In this document: positions 51,356-60,224 of the stretch, piece by piece
Layout: each line of letters begins with the position of its first letter
Position numbering within the stretch: position 1 is the first letter of the stretch
Assembly (NCBI RefSeq): GCF_019083965.1
Contig: NZ_JAHRCY010000006.1
Span: forward strand, 310,001-374,000
Direction of reading: 5' to 3'
DNA from: Catellatospora tritici
GTDB lineage: Bacteria > Actinomycetota > Actinomycetes > Mycobacteriales > Micromonosporaceae
Length of the DNA: 64,000 bases
Program-made: the position numbers and the translations under genes
Notes under the pieces: generated by a model
The model's input: only the letters and a program-made list of their open reading frames with translations
Database searches by the model: none
What the model was told of the DNA's origin: nothing

Positions 51356-52786
51356 TCAGCCCACCGACGGCGCGGCGGGTTCGGCCGCCGTGGCGCGTGC
51401 CTGTTCGAGCAGGTCGGCACGCAGCCGGGTCATCATGTGGCCCACGCCGAACAGGGCCAGTAGCACCACGGCGGTGACGCCGGTCAGGACCGGGAGAGCG
51501 AGCGGGATCTCGCCGTACCCGACGGATTGTTGGGCGTGCCAGACCACCGGGCCGAGCGCCCGGGCACACAGCAGCAGCGTGACGAAGCCCAGCCCGACCG
51601 AGCCGGTGGTCCGCACCGGTCCACCCTCGGCGGTGCGCAGCACGCGGACCACGCCCGCGCCGAGCGCCAGACCCAGGCCGCCGGCCAGCAGCAGACCGGA
51701 CCAGGTCCACCAGGCCGGAGTCTGGCGGTACGCGACGAGCCCGGCCAGCACGCCCAGCGCCGACAGCCCCAGGCCGAGGATCTCCCAGGCGAACCACCGG
51801 TCGGCCCGGCGCGCCAGCAGCGTCCCGAGGACCGCCCCGGCCACGGCCGCCAGCGTCGGCAGCAACTGGTCGACCAGCTCGGTCCGGCCACGGACGCCGA
51901 CCAGCGCGTAGGCCAGCGGACCGGCGGCGCCGAACGCCAGCACGGTCCAGCGGGCCAGGTCGGCGCGGCCGCGACGGGCGGCGTACCAGGTGAGCAGGCC
52001 CGCGATGAGGACGGCGAGCACGATCGGGCCGAAGTAGGTGAGGTTCTGCACGAACTCCGTGCGCCGCGGTGAGGCCAGGCCGTCGACGCTCACGCGCAGT
52101 GCTTCGTACAGCACGCGCAGCGTCAGCGAACCCGCCGCCAGCAGGAAGATCGCCGCGCCCACGACGGCGAACAGGCCGCCGGTGCCCGCGGTCGGCTCCG
52201 GCACCGGTCGCGCCCGGGGTGGGTCGACCAGTGCGGCGACGACGACCAGCAGCAGGGCGACGCCGGGCACCAGCAGCTCGGCCGCGGTGCGTGGCAGGTC
52301 GAGCTGGGCGTAGGCCAGGTTCATCAGGTACCACAGCACCGGGCTCGCGGCCAGGCCCACGGCCAGTCCGGCGCCGATCACGAGCCTGCGGCCGGCGTCC
52401 GAACCGACCGCGGCGCCCAGCGCGCCGAGCAGCGCCAGGCCGCCGGAGGCGCTCAGCGCGGCCCAGTACAGCATGACCGGCTCCTGGCCGGACATCGAGC
52501 CGGACAGCGCCCCGACGGCCATGAATGCCGCCAGGCCCGCGCCGGCCAGCGGCCAGCCGCCGAACCGGTGCCGCTGCGGCACCACGAGCACCACCGCGGC
52601 GACGGCGGCGATCAGGGTGCCGAGCAGGATGAGCCGGATGTGGTCGGCCTCCGCCGGGTTGTAGCGGGTGCCGACGGTGACCGTGTACAGGTTCAGGACA
52701 GCGAAGAAGGCGCCGACGACGGCACCGGCGACCGCGCCGCTGATGGTGGCCAGGGGCGAAGATCGCGGTAGGGGTTCCCCGTTCAT
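51356..52786 (-). CDS. Multi-spanning membrane protein of unknown function
   Basis: A 476-residue protein with about 12 hydrophobic helices and no recognised family. Small residues dominate and no transporter motif is visible. The first helix region is GAVVGAFFAVLNLYTVTVG, and the last predicted helix ends LLALFGVGHMM. The start is ATG 52786. CAGCAT lies 6 nt upstream, which resembles a leaderless -10 box except for its first base. It shares a terminator with the converging reductase gene. Confidence 0.75.
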   Translation of the reverse strand: MNGEPLPRSSPLATISGAVAGAVVGAFFAVLNLYTVTVGTRYNPAEADHIRLILLGTLIAAVAAVVLVVPQRHRFGGWPLAGAGLAAFMAVGALSGSMSGQEPVMLYWAALSASGGLALLGALGAAVGSDAGRRLVIGAGLAVGLAASPVLWYLMNLAYAQLDLPRTAAELLVPGVALLLVVVAALVDPPRARPVPEPTAGTGGLFAVVGAAIFLLAAGSLTLRVLYEALRVSVDGLASPRRTEFVQNLTYFGPIVLAVLIAGLLTWYAARRGRADLARWTVLAFGAAGPLAYALVGVRGRTELVDQLLPTLAAVAGAVLGTLLARRADRWFAWEILGLGLSALGVLAGLVAYRQTPAWWTWSGLLLAGGLGLALGAGVVRVLRTAEGGPVRTTGSVGLGFVTLLLCARALGPVVWHAQQSVGYGEIPLALPVLTGVTAVVLLALFGVGHMMTRLRADLLEQARATAAEPAAPSVG

Positions 52787-52933
52787 GGGGGCATGCTGTC
52801 AGCTACGCGGCCGCCGCGCCATCCCGCGTCGACCGATCGCAGGCGGCGCCGCCTGCCGGGGCGTAGCCTTGAGTTGATGATCATCGCCTGGTAGGACCGG
52901 CCGGTCCGTCACCCCACGCTAGGGCGGTGGACC

Positions 52934-53263
52934 ATGGGACCCACATTCAGACGCACGGCGGTCGTGGGAGCCGCGTTGGCGGTCGCCTGCGGCATGTTCC
53001 CGGCCTCGTCGGCGCAGGCCGCGGCGCGGGATCAGACGGCGACGGTGCGGGAGGCGACCAACCTGCGCGCGTACCCGAGCACCGGCTCCGCGGTGCTCGC
53101 GGAGCTGGCCGCGGGCACCACCGTGGAGGTGCTCTGCTGGACCTCCGGTGAGCCGGTGGGCGGCAACGGGCCGTACGCGGCGATGTGGCTCTACACCTCG
53201 CTGGGCGGATACCTGCACTCGCACCAGGTGACGCCGGTCGACGTGAAAGCTTGCGGCTACTGA
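52934..53263 (+). CDS. Secreted SH3-like domain protein
   Basis: A 109-residue secreted protein. A signal peptide (about 1-30, ending SSAQAAA) precedes one bacterial SH3-type domain (ATNLRAYPSTGSAVLAELAAGTTVEVLCWTSGEPV, then MWLYTSLGGYLHSHQV). Such domains bind cell-wall or other surface ligands. No enzymatic domain is attached. The start is ATG 52934. RBS GGCGGTGGA lies 3 nt upstream. Confidence 0.82.
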   Translation: MGPTFRRTAVVGAALAVACGMFPASSAQAAARDQTATVREATNLRAYPSTGSAVLAELAAGTTVEVLCWTSGEPVGGNGPYAAMWLYTSLGGYLHSHQVTPVDVKACGY

Positions 53264-53289
53264 TCCGCTCGTCCCGCCTCCGGCGGTTT

Positions 53290-53335
53290 GGAAGGGCACC
53301 TTGTTCTGCGTAAAACGATAAGAAGGTGCCCTTCC
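53290..53335. repeat. Dispersed inverted repeat, family E copy 4
   Basis: Perfect 13-bp arms GGAAGGGCACCTT (53290-53302) and AAGGTGCCCTTCC (53323-53335) are separated by 20 nt that include CGATAAG, also present in copy 3. It lies between the SH3 protein gene and the Cys-rich gene, which read the same way. Confidence 0.85.
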
Positions 53336-53383
53336 TTCGCTGAGACTGGTGACGGCTGCTCGGATACACCTAGAGGAGGCGTC

Positions 53384-53644
53384 ATGGGTACGTGCGAGGT
53401 CTGCAAGAACGAGTACTGGCTGTCGTTCGAGGTGCACACCGCGGGCGGCAGCGTGCACGTGTTCGACAGCTTCGAGTGCGCGGTGCAGCGGTTGGCGCCG
53501 GTGTGCGAGCACTGCGCCTGCAAGATCATCGGTCACGGGGTGGAGGTGTCGGGACACTTCTACTGCTGCGCGCACTGCGCCAGATCCGCCGACGCCCGGG
53601 AAGGGTTCAAGATCCGCGACGCGGTGGGGGTGCATCCCGGCTGA
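53384..53644 (+). CDS. Prokaryotic metallothionein-like Cys-rich protein
   Basis: An 86-residue protein with nine cysteines: 4, 7, 32, 41, 44, 46, 61, 62, 65. They are arranged as CEVC, CEHCAC and CCAHC, with histidines (His43, His51, His58) between. It resembles the small metallothionein family of actinobacteria and probably binds zinc or copper. RBS GGAGG lies 4 nt before ATG 53384. A 10-bp hairpin terminator follows. Confidence 0.85.
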   Translation: MGTCEVCKNEYWLSFEVHTAGGSVHVFDSFECAVQRLAPVCEHCACKIIGHGVEVSGHFYCCAHCARSADAREGFKIRDAVGVHPG

Positions 53645-53682
53645 GGCCACGGGACGAACGACGCGAACAGGACTCGAAGCTG

Positions 53683-53708
53683 CCGGCGGGGGAGTAAACC
53701 CCCGCCGG
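53683..53708 (+). terminator. Hairpin terminator
   Basis: CCGGCGGGGG (53683-53692), loop agtaaa, CCCCCGCCGG (53699-53708), a perfect 10-bp stem 38 nt after the Cys-rich gene stop. Confidence 0.8.
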
Positions 53709-53794
53709 TTACCGCGAGGTGGCGGATGTTTCCCGCGTCCCGATGCCGGATCGTGGATGTCGTAGGGCGCCCCGCACGGAACGGAGACCACTGG

Positions 53795-53998
53795 ATGTAC
53801 CTCGCCGCAGACCACACGCTGAACCTGATTGACCAGGCGTTGCCCCACGGGCACGACAGCGGGTCCATGCGGGCCGCCATCCGCGAGGCCTTCGCCAACA
53901 ACGCGCCGGTGGAGCACATCGCCACCCGCGCCCGCACCACCATCGCGGGCGTGCTCGCCGTCATCGACGAGATGTACGCCGAGCCCGTCGCCTGCTAG
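53795..53998 (+). CDS. Small hypothetical protein
   Basis: A 67-residue acidic protein, largely alpha-helical (AAIREAFANNAPVEHIATRARTTIAGVLAVIDEMYAE). No known domain is recognised; the helical C-terminus could be a dimer interface. The start chosen is ATG 53795, because GGAG lies 9 nt upstream. An in-frame ATG at 53726 gives 90 residues, but its N-terminal part is Arg-rich and less likely coding. Confidence 0.6.
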   Translation: MYLAADHTLNLIDQALPHGHDSGSMRAAIREAFANNAPVEHIATRARTTIAGVLAVIDEMYAEPVAC

Positions 53999-54138
53999 AA
54001 GAACCCCACGGTCCGCCCTGGCGCCGCCCTGGCGCCTCCCCCGGCCGCGGACCGGTTTCACCCATCCCAACGCCGCCAGGCTCGAGGCTGGTCCGGGTAA
54101 CGCCCTGTTGGAGCGATACCCGCGACTAGGCTTGGGCC

Positions 54139-56946
54139 ATGGCGGCGCCCGTCTTCGTGGGCCGCGCGAGCGAGGTCGAGCGGCTGGACACGCTGGCCCG
54201 GGACGCGGCCGCCGGCCACGGCGCGGCCGTGGTGCTCGCGGGCGAGCCGGGCATCGGCAAGACCACTCTGCTCGACCACGCGGCCGCGACCTGCGCGCGG
54301 CTGGGGATGCGGGTGCTGCGCGGCGTCGCCGAGGACCTCGAACAGCTGATGCCGTTCGCCACCATGGCCGCCTGTCTGAACCTGCGCGCCGAGGCCGACG
54401 ACCCGGCTGTCGGTCGGGTGCTGCGGCTGCTGCGCGGCGAGGGCGCGCTGGCCGAGAGCGCCGCGGCCGCCAACCACCAGCTTGCGGTCACCGAGGCGAT
54501 GCTCGACCTGGTCGACACGTGGTGCGCGCGGGGACCGGTGGCGGTGATCGTCGACGACGCGCAGTGGGCCGACGCGGAGAGCATGGTGGTGCTGCACCGA
54601 CTCGGCCGTGGCATCGAGGAGTATCCGCTGCTGCTGGTGCTCGCCGCCCGCGCGCCCGCCCGGGGCGAGCTGGCCTGCCTCATCCGCAGTCTGCACGCGC
54701 GCGGCGCCGCCGAGCTGCGCCTGGCCCCGCTGGCGCCACAGGACGCCGCCGACTTGGCCGCCGGGACGCTCGGCGCCGACCCCGGCCCCCGGCTGGCCGC
54801 GCTGATCGCCGGGGCGGGCGGTCACCCCTTCTACCTCACCGAGCTGGTCGCGGCGCTGCGGCGGGACGGCGGCATCCGGGTGTCGGGTGGCCAGGCCGAG
54901 CTGACCGCCTCCGCCGACGGGCGGATGCCGCCGTCGCTGCTGACCTCGATCCTGGGTCGCCTGGACTACCTGCCCGCGCGGCAGCGGGAGATCCTGCAGC
55001 AGGCGGCGGTGCTGGGCCGGGCGATCGACGTGGGCGAGCTGGCCACGGTGCTGGACGAGCCGGTGCTGGGCCTGTCGGAGCTGCTGTCCGCCGCGATCGA
55101 GGCGGGCATCCTGGTCGACGCGGGGGCGTACCTGGAGTTCCGGCACGCGCTGATCCGGCAGGCACTGGTGGAGGGGGTGCCCGAGCAGCTGCGCGCGGCG
55201 CTGCACCTGCGCGCCGGACAGGTGCTGATCACCGCCGGCGGCGGGGTCGACCGGGTGGCCGAGCACCTGGTGAACGGGTCGATGCTGGACTCGGCCACAT
55301 TGGACTGGCTGGCCCGCTCGGCCGAGGAGCTGACCACGCGGGCGCCGGGCACGGCGGTGCGGCTGCTGCGGCGGGCGCTGGCGTCGGTCACCGGCGGGCG
55401 GGCGTACGAGCTGCGCTTCCAGCTGGTCCGGGCGTTGATCTGGGCGGGTGAGGTGGACGAGGCGGAGCGGGCCGCCCGGGGCGCCCTGGCCAAGGACACC
55501 GACCCGCGCCGCCGCGCCGACCTGTACTGGCTGCTGATGGATGCCTGCTTCCGGCAGGGCCGCCAGGCCGAGGCGGTGCGGGTGGCGGGGCTCGCGCTGG
55601 CGCGGCCCGACCTGCCGCCCGAGACGACCGGCCGCTTCCACGGCTTCTGCGCCAAGTGCCTGTTCTTCCTGCGCGAGCACGAGGCCAGCGCTGCCGCCGC
55701 GCGGCGGGCCATCGCCGACGGCACCGCCGTCGGCGACCACTACGCCATCGGACTGGGGCGGCTGGTCCAGGGGGTGCTGCGCTTCATCGAGGGCGACGTC
55801 CCGCACGGGCTGGCCCTGGCCGAGCAGGCCATCGTGGACCTGGGCGCGGGCGTGCTGCCCGACATGCCCGCCGGCCAGTACGTACTGCGCGGCTACTGCC
55901 TGCTGCTGCTGGACCGGCTGGACGAGGCCGAGGCGGCGTTGGCGTACGCGCTGGACGGCAACGAACGCTTTGGCGGGCCGTATCTGACGCTGGTCCACGC
56001 GCTGCGGGCGCAACTGGGCTTCCTCACCGGACGCTGGGACGATGCCCTGGCCGAGATCGAGTCCGGCCGGGAGTATCCCGACCCGCTCGGCGACCTGCCC
56101 TGGCTGCACGGGCTCGACACGCTGATCGCGCTGCACCGCGACAATCCGGTGCGCGAGGCCGGGGTGGTGGCGCAGACCCAGCACGGCGAGACCGAGGCGC
56201 AGTACGCGTACCTGTCGGGCTGGGCTCGGGCGCTGCGGGAGCAGGGGCGGCCGCGGCACGCGGTCGAGCTGCTGTACCCGTACTGGGAGCACGCCTCGGT
56301 CGCCGACCACCTGCCCCGCCGCCTGATCTACCACTGCTGCCCCGACCTGGCCCGACTGGTCGCGGCGGCCGGGGACGGCGCGCGGGGGCGCGCCCTGGCC
56401 GACAGTGTGGCCGAGCTGTCCCGCGCCGAACCGGCCGTGGCCAGCCTCGCCGCGACCGCCGCCCTGTGCACGGGGTTGGCCGACGGCGACCCGGAGCAGG
56501 TGCTGGTCGCCGCGCGGGGGTTCGCGGGCTGCGGCTGGCATTTTCACCAGGCGCAGGCGGACGAGGACGCCGCCGCGCTGCTGGCCGGGCGCGGCGACGG
56601 CGAGCGTGCGCGCGAGGCGCTGGCGCGGGCACTGGAGGGCTACGCCGCGTGCGAGGCCGCGTGGGACGTGGCCCGTGCGCAGGCGCGGCTGCGCCAGGCC
56701 GGGGTGCGCCGGGGCCGGGTGGGCCCGCGCAGGCGACCCAAGACCGGCTGGGAGGCGCTCACCGAGACCGAGCACCGGATCGCGTTGCTGGTCGCCAGCG
56801 GCATGTCCAATCCGGAGATCGCCGAACGCCTGTTCCTGTCCCGCCGCACGGTCCAGTCCCACGTCTCCAGCATCCTGGCCAAGGTCGGTGTCCACTCCCG
56901 CGTCGAACTGGCCGTCTCCGCCCACCAACGCCCCGCCGTCCCTTGA
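54139..56946 (+). CDS. Large LuxR-type regulator with AAA ATPase domain (LAL family)
   Basis: A 935-residue regulator. The N-terminal ATPase has Walker A GEPGIGKTT (residues 35-43) and Walker B VAVIVDDAQWAD. A long helical repeat middle (about 350-830, TPR-like) follows. The C-terminal helix-turn-helix reads ETEHRIALLVASGMSNPEIAERLFLSRRTVQSHVSSI in sequence. LAL regulators often control secondary-metabolite clusters or maltose-like operons; the second P450 gene next door may be a target. The ATG lies 6 nt after TAGGCT (54127-54132) with no Shine-Dalgarno. Confidence 0.93.
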   Translation: MAAPVFVGRASEVERLDTLARDAAAGHGAAVVLAGEPGIGKTTLLDHAAATCARLGMRVLRGVAEDLEQLMPFATMAACLNLRAEADDPAVGRVLRLLRGEGALAESAAAANHQLAVTEAMLDLVDTWCARGPVAVIVDDAQWADAESMVVLHRLGRGIEEYPLLLVLAARAPARGELACLIRSLHARGAAELRLAPLAPQDAADLAAGTLGADPGPRLAALIAGAGGHPFYLTELVAALRRDGGIRVSGGQAELTASADGRMPPSLLTSILGRLDYLPARQREILQQAAVLGRAIDVGELATVLDEPVLGLSELLSAAIEAGILVDAGAYLEFRHALIRQALVEGVPEQLRAALHLRAGQVLITAGGGVDRVAEHLVNGSMLDSATLDWLARSAEELTTRAPGTAVRLLRRALASVTGGRAYELRFQLVRALIWAGEVDEAERAARGALAKDTDPRRRADLYWLLMDACFRQGRQAEAVRVAGLALARPDLPPETTGRFHGFCAKCLFFLREHEASAAAARRAIADGTAVGDHYAIGLGRLVQGVLRFIEGDVPHGLALAEQAIVDLGAGVLPDMPAGQYVLRGYCLLLLDRLDEAEAALAYALDGNERFGGPYLTLVHALRAQLGFLTGRWDDALAEIESGREYPDPLGDLPWLHGLDTLIALHRDNPVREAGVVAQTQHGETEAQYAYLSGWARALREQGRPRHAVELLYPYWEHASVADHLPRRLIYHCCPDLARLVAAAGDGARGRALADSVAELSRAEPAVASLAATAALCTGLADGDPEQVLVAARGFAGCGWHFHQAQADEDAAALLAGRGDGERAREALARALEGYAACEAAWDVARAQARLRQAGVRRGRVGPRRRPKTGWEALTETEHRIALLVASGMSNPEIAERLFLSRRTVQSHVSSILAKVGVHSRVELAVSAHQRPAVP

Positions 56947-56979
56947 CCCTCCCGCCCCGTCGCCCCGTGATGATCGCGC

Positions 56980-57038
56980 AAGTTGCCGGGCAATCGGGCG
57001 TATCTTGGACCGCCATACACCCGATTGCCCGGCAACTT
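56980..57038. repeat. Dispersed inverted repeat, family D copy 3
   Basis: Perfect 19-bp arms AAGTTGCCGGGCAATCGGG (56980-56998) and its inverse (57020-57038), spacer 21 nt. It lies between the converging LuxR and P450 genes, the same position type as copy 1. Confidence 0.92.
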
Positions 57039-57066
57039 GGGTGACCTTGACCGGGTGGGTGGGCGG

Positions 57067-58272
57067 TTAGATCCAGGTGACCTGCAAGGGGAGGGTGTGG
57101 GCGCCGGTCATCATGCGGGCGTCGTAGAACTCGGCGCCGTCGGCGATCTCGATGTCACGGCAGCGTTCCAGCAGGATGGTCATGGCCAGCCGGGCCTCCA
57201 GCCGGGCCAGCGGCGCGCCGATGCAGAAGTGGATGCCGTGGCCGAAGGCCAGGTGCTGGTTGGGGTTGCGGTCGGGGTCGAACCGGTCTGGGTGCGGGAA
57301 CCGCTTCTCGTCGCGGTTGGCCGAGGCGACCCAGGGCATGAGGATCTTCCCGGCGGCGATGCGCTGTCCGCCGACGGTCGCCTCGGTGGTGGTGAGCCGG
57401 GCCAGTCTGGGGAACGGCGACCGGAACCGCAGCACCTCCTCCAGCATCGGTGCGATCTTCGCCGGGTCGCGGCGTACCGCCGTCGCGGCGTCGCGGTTGT
57501 CGTCCAGGCACCACACCGTATTGGTGAGCAGCGTGGTCGTGGTGATGTGCCCGGCGATGAGCAGCACGCCGAGGAAGCCCACGATCTCCTCGTCGGTCAG
57601 GTGCTCGCCGTCGACCTCGGCCGCGATCAGCGTGGTGGTGAGGTCGTCGGCGGGGGACCGGCGGCGCTGTCGGATGTGCGCCAGCAGATAGTCGATCATC
57701 GCGCGCAGTCGCTCGCCGGCCTGGTCCAGCCGGGCCTGGTCCGGGATGACCCGCTCCGGCAGCTGCGCGTTGAGCAGTGAGTCGGCCCAGCGCCGGAACT
57801 CGTCGCGGTCGGACGCGGGCACTCCGATCAGCTCGGCGATCACGGTGACCGGCAGCGGGTAGGCCAGCGCCTGCACCAGGTCGAAGCTCGGGCTGCCCGC
57901 GACGGCGTCGAGCAGCTCGTCGGTGATGGTGGTGATGCGCGGGGCCAGCTCGGCCACCACCCGTGGGGTGAACGCCTTGCTCACCAGGCGGCGCAGCTTG
58001 TCGTGGCGGGGCGGGTCCATCCGGACGAAGTTGCCCCGGCTGAACAGCTCCAGTTCCGCCTGCGGCGGCATGAGGCCGGTCAGGTCGGAGGAGAACGTGA
58101 TCGGGTCGGACAGGACCGCCTCGATGTCGTCGTAGCCGAAGAGGTGGTAGGCGCCGTACTGCTCGTCCCAGCTGACCGGCTCGTGGGCACGCATGCGCGC
58201 GTACCAGTCGACGACGCCCTCGAACGTCCCGGGCTGAGCGGTCAACCCAGTTCCGGTGCTGACTGTCGCCAT
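57067..58272 (-). CDS. Cytochrome P450 (second)
   Basis: A 401-residue P450 resembling the CYP107 macrolide-type group. I-helix AGHITTTTLL carries the paired threonines, EEVLRFRSPF is the ExxR segment, and the heme loop FGHGIHFCIGAPLARLE has the ligand at about Cys350. It has no ferredoxin beside it. The substrate is unknown. The start is ATG 58272, with GGGGGTGG about 5 nt upstream; earlier GTG/ATG codons in frame add only three residues. It converges on the LAL regulator. Confidence 0.93.
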   Translation of the reverse strand: MATVSTGTGLTAQPGTFEGVVDWYARMRAHEPVSWDEQYGAYHLFGYDDIEAVLSDPITFSSDLTGLMPPQAELELFSRGNFVRMDPPRHDKLRRLVSKAFTPRVVAELAPRITTITDELLDAVAGSPSFDLVQALAYPLPVTVIAELIGVPASDRDEFRRWADSLLNAQLPERVIPDQARLDQAGERLRAMIDYLLAHIRQRRRSPADDLTTTLIAAEVDGEHLTDEEIVGFLGVLLIAGHITTTTLLTNTVWCLDDNRDAATAVRRDPAKIAPMLEEVLRFRSPFPRLARLTTTEATVGGQRIAAGKILMPWVASANRDEKRFPHPDRFDPDRNPNQHLAFGHGIHFCIGAPLARLEARLAMTILLERCRDIEIADGAEFYDARMMTGAHTLPLQVTWI

Positions 58273-58643
58273 CACGACCACCCCCGTCGATTGATCTTCA
58301 CCATCCTACCCAGGCAAACGCCCATTTCCTCGCAAATCACGGTCGCCGACCCTTACCGATCATGAATTTCGGAACCGGACATCTATGCCAAGATTCGCAT
58401 AACTTAATGATCAACATGAATGGAGGGTGACTCGACGGCACGAAGTGGACAGTCTGATCGTCCTGGTTGGAGGGGGGAAGATTTGGTATCGAATACTGTA
58501 CGTATGGACATTCTCCACCCCTTGTTATATCGGTCGACCTCGTCGTACGATCGGCCGTCTGGATCGGGGGAAGCGCTACCAGACAGCGGTTTCACCGACA
58601 GGTGTAAGGAGTCAGCGAAGCTCGTCGGGGACGAGGGGGGCGC
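58273..58643. other. AT-richer divergent promoter region
   Basis: About 370 bp between the P450 and the Tad-locus lipoprotein gene. It has several AT stretches (around 58315-58420 and 58480-58545) and no convincing gene. AAGATTCGCATAA (58390-58402) resembles the site upstream of the first P450. GTATGGACATT at about 58503 also occurs upstream of the chitinase gene. Confidence 0.5.
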
Positions 58644-59240
58644 GTGAATCCATACAGCCACAGTGGACGTTTCGTGGTCCTCGCGACGGTTGTCGCGGCC
58701 ACGTTGACCATGTCCGCCGGATGTGGCGGCCCGCGCGCCGTCGACCCCGACATCAAGCCCAACCGCGCCTCGGTCCAGTCGGCCGCACCCAGGCCCTCGC
58801 TGGAGCCCGAGGACCAGCAGAACGTCGACGCGGCCTGGGCCAACTTCCTGAAGCTGAACCGGATCTACGTCAAGGCCGCCCAGACCGGCAAGTACGACTG
58901 GGCCCCGGACATCACCGCCCGCCCGATGTACGCCTTCTCCGGCGGCCGCTACATGTCCGCGCTCGAACGTGATCTGGGTGTGCTGGCCGAGCAGGGCTAC
59001 GTGCGTACCGGCGAGCCGAGTGTCGCCCTGCGCCGGGTGGTGTCGGTGAGCGAGACCTCGATCACGGTCGAGGCCTGCGTCGACGACGCGGGCACCGACA
59101 CCGTCGACAAGAAGACCGGCAAGTCCGTCGTGGCACCGAAGCAGAACCAGCGCTACCCGGTCACCATGCGCGCGGGGCTCTACCCCGACGGCGCCTGGCG
59201 CTGGGTCGAGTCGCAGGCAGACAGGGGTGCGTCATGCTGA
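58644..59240 (+). CDS. Lipoprotein at the head of the Tad locus
   Basis: A 198-residue lipoprotein. The signal peptide has the lipobox MSAGC ending about residue 27, then a Ser/Pro spacer and a globular domain of unknown family (SALERDLGVLAEQGYVRTGEPSVALRRVVS, VEACVDDAGTDTV). It is probably anchored on the outer face of the membrane. It overlaps the next gene by 7 bp, so it belongs to the same operon. The start is GTG 58644, with GGGGGG upstream. Confidence 0.8.
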   Translation: MNPYSHSGRFVVLATVVAATLTMSAGCGGPRAVDPDIKPNRASVQSAAPRPSLEPEDQQNVDAAWANFLKLNRIYVKAAQTGKYDWAPDITARPMYAFSGGRYMSALERDLGVLAEQGYVRTGEPSVALRRVVSVSETSITVEACVDDAGTDTVDKKTGKSVVAPKQNQRYPVTMRAGLYPDGAWRWVESQADRGASC

Positions 59241-60181
59241 ACCGTCCGACCCTCTCCCCGCGCCGGGCCCTGTCCGGCCTGGCCGTCACGCTGCTCGCGG
59301 TGGTGGCCGGCCTGGTGGTGACGCCCCCGGCGGCGTGGGCCGACTACATCTACTGCCCGCCCAACAGCGGCGACTGCATCCTCATCGTCACCGGTGGGGG
59401 CGGCGGCGGGGGAGGCGGTGGCGGTGGTGGCGGCGGTGGTGGCGGTGCCGCCCTCTGCGAGCACGAGCAGCTGGGCGAGATCTCCTGCTACAAGCCGGGC
59501 CTCGGCTGGTTCAACCACACCGACAGCTGCTACTACGACCGGCTCGAGCTGTCCATCAACGACCCGGTGTGGGCCGGCCACGACCCGACCAAGGGCTTCA
59601 TGTACGCCGTCTGGTGCTGGGGCGGCCTGTCCGCCGGCTGGCAGCAGGCGACCACGGAGTACCTGACCAGCCCGCCGCCGGGATACGGCGGCCTGCCCTC
59701 CCCGATCAGTCTGGCCCTGCGCGCGATCAACCAGATGCCGCTGCGCGGCCCGGACATCGGGCTGGCGCCCGACCCGGCCAACGGGCCGGGCCTGGTCGGC
59801 CTGCCGGTGTGGATGTGGAACGAGGTCAGCGACCGCACCTGGGGGCCGATCTCGGCCACCGCCTCAGTGCCGGGGCTGTCGGTCACCGCCACCGCCAACG
59901 TGCGCCGCATCGTCTGGAACATGGGCGACGGCCACACCGTGACCTGCTGGAACGCGGGCACCGCGTACACCGCCTCGCGGGGCAACACCTCGTCGCCGAA
60001 CTGCGGTTACAAGTACTCGCAGTCCTCGCGCGACAAGGCGAACGGGAAGTACACCGTCACCGCCCGCAGTTACTGGCGCGTGACGTGGTCCGGCGGCGGC
60101 CGCTCGGGCACGGTCAACCTCACCCGGGTGTCCTCGATCACCGTCCGGATCGACGAGATGCAGGTGGTGAACAACTCATGA
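59234..60181 (+). CDS. Secreted protein with poly-glycine tract
   Basis: A 315-residue secreted protein. A signal peptide (about 1-37, ending AAWAD) is followed by about ten Cys-containing residues and a run of 18 glycines (about residues 54-71). The remainder is Trp/Cys-rich with six or more cysteines (CYKPGLGWF, YAVWCWGGLS, VTCWNAGTAY, NCGYKYSQSS) that likely form disulfides outside the cell. The family is not recognised. Position in the Tad operon suggests a pilus-associated or secreted substrate. Confidence 0.8.
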   Translation: MLNRPTLSPRRALSGLAVTLLAVVAGLVVTPPAAWADYIYCPPNSGDCILIVTGGGGGGGGGGGGGGGGGGAALCEHEQLGEISCYKPGLGWFNHTDSCYYDRLELSINDPVWAGHDPTKGFMYAVWCWGGLSAGWQQATTEYLTSPPPGYGGLPSPISLALRAINQMPLRGPDIGLAPDPANGPGLVGLPVWMWNEVSDRTWGPISATASVPGLSVTATANVRRIVWNMGDGHTVTCWNAGTAYTASRGNTSSPNCGYKYSQSSRDKANGKYTVTARSYWRVTWSGGGRSGTVNLTRVSSITVRIDEMQVVNNS

Positions 60182-60224
60182 GCGAGCACCCGCAGGTGAG
60201 GCACAGCAGTCAGGAGACCAGCGC

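Noticed and set aside
26205-58515. Shared GTATGGACATT upstream of the chitinase and the Tad locus
   Set aside because: Only two occurrences of 11 bases with different flanks; insufficient to call a common operator.
58420-58647. A 75-codon plus-strand frame before the Tad lipoprotein gene
   Set aside because: Low coding character, poor ribosome-binding site and overlap with the promoter-like AT-rich region.
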